From NCBI RefSeq assembly GCF_041146795.1, contig NC_135175.1, forward strand, positions 28,241,075-28,305,074: a DNA stretch of 64,000 bases, read 5' to 3'. Shown here one piece after another: positions 62,801 through 64,000 of the stretch (the stretch's first letter is position 1; each line of letters begins with the position of its first letter). The notes below the pieces were generated by a model. The model worked only from the letters and a program-made list of their open reading frames with translations, did no database searches and had not been told where the DNA came from. Origin of the DNA: Maylandia zebra. Taxonomy: Eukaryota; Chordata; Actinopteri; Cichliformes; Cichlidae. The position numbers were made by a program, and so were the translations under genes.

Positions 62801-64000
62801 AACTGGCAACAGTTACAATACAACTACAGCCAACAATAATTCTACAACACTGTACAATACAGCTATGTTGAGCAATAATTTTACAACAGCATACAATGCA
62901 ACTACAGCCAGAAACAATTATACGACAGTCAACAGCGCAACAACAACTGGTGACACTTACACAACATACAATACAACTATAGCTGCCGACAGTCATCCAA
63001 CAGCATACACTCAAACTACATCAAGCAAAAATGACAGTACAGTGTATAATGCAACTGTAGCTGGTAGAAATTACACAACAGTGTACAGTGAAACCACAGC
63101 TGGTAACAGTTACATAGAAACTGGTAATATTTACAATACAACAACAGCCAGCAACAATTACACTACAGACAATTACACAACAGTGCTCAGTGGAAATACA
63201 AGTGCCAAAAATTCAACAACAGCATACAATACAACTACAGCAAACAACAATAACACAACAATGAGCCCATTTCTAACAACTCTAAACAATACAACAGTGT
63301 ACAGTGAAACCACAGCTGGTAACAGTTACATAGAAACTGGCAATATTTACAATACAACAACAGCCAGCAACAATTACACTACAGACAATTACACAACAGT
63401 GCTCAGTGGAAATACAAGTGCCAAAAATTCAACAACAGCATACAATACAACTACAGCAAACAACAATAACACAACAATGAGCCCATTTCTAACAACTCTA
63501 AACAATACAACAGTGTACAATTCATTTACATCTGGCACCAATGACAGACAACCTGGCAACAGTTACAACACAGCCACAGCCAACAATAATTCTACAACAG
63601 TTCACAGTGCAACTACAGAGAGAAACAATTATACAACAGTCGATGGCACAACCACAGCTGGTAACAATTACAAAATACCACCAACTACAGATAGCAATAA
63701 TTATACAACAGCACACAATGCAACTACAGCCAGCAACATTTACGCAACAACTTACAATTCAGCTATGTCGGACAACAATTATAACACAACTACAGCCATC
63801 AATAATTCTACAACAGTGAGCCCATTTCTAACAACTCTGAACAGTACAACAGTGTACAATTCAGTTACTTCTGACAATAATGCAATTACAGTCAGAAACA
63901 ATTATACAACAGTCAACAGCGCAACAACACTGTCACTGTACAATTCAATTACTTCTGGCAATAATGACAGACAAACTGGCAACAGTTACAATACAACTAC
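45603..64000 (+). CDS. adgrg2: adhesion G protein-coupled receptor G2/G4-like, 5' part (extends past window)
   Basis: Twenty-one exons in consistent phase: 45603-45693, 46045-46370, 47604-47862, 48468-48518, 48898-48939, 52686-52907, 53021-53071, 53152-53216, 54946-55041, 55140-55177, 55264-55400, 57561-57672, 57750-57808, 57896-57943, 58191-58258, 58358-58401, 58906-58939, 59041-59075, 59219-59346, 59443-59560, 60152-64000+. More than 1950 residues, all extracellular: signal peptide, PTX domain, Ser/Thr linker, two cysteine modules, then N-glycan-rich repeats. GAIN domain, GPS and 7TM would lie downstream. The Cys modules resemble the N terminus of human ADGRG2 (CNLSSICNDSAFF against CDVRQLCSNNSAYY), and neighbours phex and ptchd1 match human Xp22 where ADGRG2 lies; the PTX domain instead recalls ADGRG4. 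I prefer ADGRG2, not firmly. Extra small exons may hide in the intron 48940-52685. Confidence 0.75.
45712..45780. repeat. perfect 25-bp inverted repeat in intron 1 of the adgrg2-like gene
   Basis: Arm 45712-45736 (GGAGTAACCCCCCACAG...) is exactly reverse-complementary to 45756-45780; the 19-nt spacer contains a further CCCCCTGTGGGGG hairpin core. It lies 18 bp after the predicted donor. Confidence 0.95.
45815..45905 (+). repeat. fragment of a common fish retroelement tail
   Basis: Contains GAACTGAAGAAGCTTCTCGG then GATGAGAGGTGAAACGTCTTC and GTCCAGACGCTTTTCTTTGC, a phrase I recognise as widespread in fish genomes. I believe it comes from Penelope-like elements, but the class is uncertain. Confidence 0.4.
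46371..47603 (+). other. adgrg2-like intron 2
   Basis: AT-rich, no exon seen. An L2-type LINE tail sits at 47320-47455 (GCGTTGCC-type end: ACAGCTGGGATAGGCAACGCCCC, then TGACCCTGAATCGGATAAATG). Confidence 0.45.
47320..47455 (+). mobile_element. LINE 3'-end fragment (L2-type)
   Basis: Holds GGGTGTACTCTGCCTCTCGCCC, CAGCTGGGATAGGC and GACCCTGAATCGGATAAATG, the standard order of an L2-like tail, truncated at both ends. Confidence 0.55.
48468..52907 (+). CDS. adgrg2: adgrg2-like exons 4-6: Ser/Thr/Pro-rich linker
   Basis: Three symmetrical phase 1-1 exons (51, 42 and 222 nt) reading DHKRLKRGARAYRSITN, ATTLGAGRSLLPSS and a 74-residue Ser/Thr/Pro stretch (SAPAPVLPVTTN..., ending TPGGLFTS). The basic KRLKRGAR patch looks like a possible furin-type site (inference). 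Being multiples of three and phase-matched, each could be skipped without breaking the frame. Small exons are called only from splice sites and phase. Confidence 0.6.
49298..49720. repeat. dispersed fish repeat, copy A (CCAGCCACATTATTAGG family)
   Basis: Begins CACCCACCAGCCACATTATTAGG and includes CAGCAAGGTGCTGAAAACATTCCTCAGAGATTTTAGTCC. A diverged copy in the same orientation lies at 56880-57395. No coding capacity; family not assigned. Confidence 0.65.
50290..50650. repeat. probable retroelement fragment
   Basis: GC-richer than its surroundings, with phrases such as CATGTTCCACCGGGTCTGCC and GAACTCCTCACCCTATCTCTA that I associate with fish interspersed repeats. No intact frame. Confidence 0.35.
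50740..51530 (-). pseudogene. LINE reverse-transcriptase C-terminal fragment, minus strand
   Basis: The minus-strand frame 51515-50949 (188 aa) reads like the end of a fish non-LTR RT ORF: CQLLFFFRGLRDFHLPLRVL, NFYSCTIEGVLTGNICTCFG, LRRVVRSAKCIIRSELPDLL, SIYTKRCKTKARKI, then RRSFFPQAI. This matches the ORF2 tail pattern (LYFLRRL..NFY..TIESVLT..L..VV..A..I). The RT catalytic part is absent, so the copy is 5'-truncated. A CA-rich and TTACAG-rich tail lies at 50740-50900. Not a host gene. Confidence 0.75.
51945..52125 (-). mobile_element. LINE 3' fragment, minus strand
   Basis: TATTCGGCTGTTCTATTTAGGGGTCGCC, then CCTCCACCTCCAGC and TAGGAGGTCTCACTACTGTCTTGTAAACC on the given strand. This looks like the reverse complement of a fish LINE 3' region; no frame survives. 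Confidence 0.45.
53021..57808 (+). CDS. adgrg2: adgrg2-like exons 7-13: cysteine module 1
   Basis: Exon lengths 51, 65, 96, 38, 137, 112 and 59 nt. The module opens LVHCDVRQLCSNNSAYYWMPI, continues with LGCHNDSV, a CQGD segment, VSCSAKRNVSQTACNVVLLLNHAVSVCEL, and closes with CKDAEP..VRCNSTSSLDDIC before a split Cys codon (TG|C). It resembles the Cys region of human ADGRG2, including the C-(4)-C-N-x-S opening and the C-x(5-6)-L..C-x(2)-L core. Glycosylation sequons NNS, NKT, NDS, NVS, NST and NKS are visible. The donor of exon 10 is taken at 55178 (GTAAAA) rather than 55173 (GTAAGG) because only the former keeps phase. Confidence 0.75.
53217..54945 (+). other. adgrg2-like intron 8
   Basis: AT-rich, with no exon or named element recognised. 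Confidence 0.4.
56181..56229. repeat. perfect 22-bp inverted repeat with 5-nt loop
   Basis: GAGTGTGAATGTCTGTCACA.. at 56181-56202 is exactly reverse-complementary to 56208-56229 around TTAAC. Intron 11 of the adgrg2-like gene. Confidence 0.97.
56880..57395. repeat. dispersed fish repeat, copy B
   Basis: Begins ACTCAGTGTCCACTTTGATAGGTACACC and shares CAAGGTGCTGCAAACATTCTTCAGAGATTTTGATCC with copy A at 49298-49720. It ends GGTGTACCTAACAGGTATATCAG, a rough inverse of its beginning, suggesting a short inverted-repeat element. Confidence 0.65.
57896..59560 (+). CDS. adgrg2: adgrg2-like exons 14-20: cysteine module 2
   Basis: Exon lengths 48, 68, 44, 34, 35, 128 and 118 nt. It opens MPRFCDCTAFCNSTRQFYAFRINVT.. 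in the same pattern as module 1, continues LLTCPTKQQCSNYNITK, GAHIECHGTNQRLYSCMVILEMSGPINVCSL, and ends MVCGAPDLPVQRLL..SSDVCQPDPTRLA with a split Cys codon (TG|T). Exon order, lengths and phases parallel module 1 except that its 96-nt exon is here two exons (44 and 34 nt). Exon 19 is taken to end at 59346 (GTTAGT), the only donor giving the right phase. Confidence 0.78.
58402..58905 (+). other. adgrg2-like intron 16, with a repeat fragment
   Basis: 58560-58760 holds a repeat (CCCCCTGCCAACCTCTGGTTGTTAGGG and later ACAACCGGTTGTTGCC) resembling the sequence near 6281-6370 and the arms at 19905-20925. The rest is AT-rich and non-coding. Confidence 0.45.
59561..60151 (+). other. adgrg2-like intron 20
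   Basis: 591-nt AT-rich intron with T-rich stretches (TTATTATTTTTTATTTATTT near 59935-59965); no exon. It separates cysteine module 2 from the giant repeat exon. Confidence 0.6.
60152..64000 (+). CDS. adgrg2: adgrg2-like exon 21 (giant): Asn/Thr-rich N-glycomucin repeats, open at window end
   Basis: After TTTTTCCACAG the frame EASETLAVLLTDSCPSDTSAV stays open for at least 3849 nt to the window edge. Beyond the first residues (last Cys in DSCPS) I see no Cys or Trp. The sequence is built of short units like NNYTT-x-YNTTTA with an N-x-T/S sequon about every 8-10 residues. Interleaved are Thr/Ser runs and eight copies of an SPFLT motif (codons near 61211, 61679, 62108, 62309, 62648, 63266, 63482, 63821). 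Such a stretch should form a long, heavily glycosylated stalk between the Cys modules and the GAIN domain. Human ADGRG2 and ADGRG4 also have Ser/Thr-rich stalks, but this one is richer in Asn. No stop is reached, so a simple start-to-stop search misses this frame. Confidence 0.85.
61940..64000 (+). repeat. higher-order tandem repeats in the giant exon (1173-bp and 216-bp periods)
   Basis: The block at 62309-62827 recurs at 63482-64000 almost base for base, an offset of 1173 bp (391 codons). The block at about 63100-63316 recurs at about 63316-63530, an offset of 216 bp (72 codons). A looser copy links 61942-62107 with 63100-63265 (offset about 1158 bp). Every period is a multiple of three, so the frame is kept. 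Underlying units are about 36-39 bp. Confidence 0.9.

Noticed and set aside
60555..63716. Cys-rich open frames on the minus strand (e.g. 60555-60854, 62349-62543, 62772-63014, 63522-63716)
   Set aside because: They are antisense readings of the Asn/Thr codons of the giant exon (ACA/AAC/TAC give TGT/GTT/GTA). Their repetition only mirrors the higher-order repeat.
62368..63819. + strand 92-aa frames at 62368-62646 and 63541-63819 (Gln/Thr-rich)
   Set aside because: These are +1 frame shadows of the same repeat. The frame in phase with the upstream exons is the one without stops across the whole exon.
60152..64000. CRISPR-like or satellite interpretation of the regular repeats
   Set aside because: The repeats are coding, keep frame in every period, and follow a valid splice acceptor in a vertebrate gene. 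There are no spacer/repeat boundaries.

Overview
This window is vertebrate nuclear DNA, almost certainly from a ray-finned (teleost) fish. The genes are intron-split with GT..AG junctions, and the spaces between them hold Tc1/mariner, hAT-like, piggyBac-like and LINE fragments of the kinds common in fish. A percomorph such as a cichlid would fit, but that is inference. No prokaryotic, CRISPR, rRNA or tRNA feature was seen. All three genes are on the + strand.

Layout. (1) 1-6113: last ten coding exons and 3' UTR of phex, an M13 zinc endopeptidase; the start lies upstream of the window. (2) 6114-16740: intergenic, with LINE and Tc1/mariner relics. (3) 16740-36100: GC-rich promoter/5' UTR and the whole of ptchd1 (4 coding exons, 958 aa predicted), a 12-TM patched-family protein ending in a PDZ ligand. 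Intron 2 (about 11 kb) is packed with transposons nested inside one another. (4) 36100-45600: AT-rich intergenic DNA with one Tc1 element, microsatellites and inverted repeats. (5) 45603-64000 (runs off the end): the 5' part of a very large adhesion-GPCR gene, best placed with ADGRG2 (alternative ADGRG4). I traced 21 exons with consistent phase: signal peptide, pentraxin-like (PTX) domain, Ser/Thr linker, two tandem cysteine modules, then one giant exon (at least 3.85 kb) encoding a Cys-free, Asn/Thr-rich repeat region dense in N-glycosylation sequons. The GAIN and 7TM parts lie beyond the window.

PHEX, PTCHD1 and ADGRG2 all lie on human Xp22, so the order here looks like conserved synteny. 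The genes do not form a pathway: PHEX acts in mineral homeostasis, PTCHD1 in neurons, and ADGRG2 in epithelia. The most notable points are the N-glycomucin exon with its 216-bp and 1173-bp higher-order repeats, the duplicated multi-exon cysteine module upstream of it, the extra mini-intron and His-rich insertion in ptchd1, and the nested transposons at 27.5-32.2 kb. All exon borders were read by eye from splice sites, phase and remembered family similarity; no alignment or transcript data were available.
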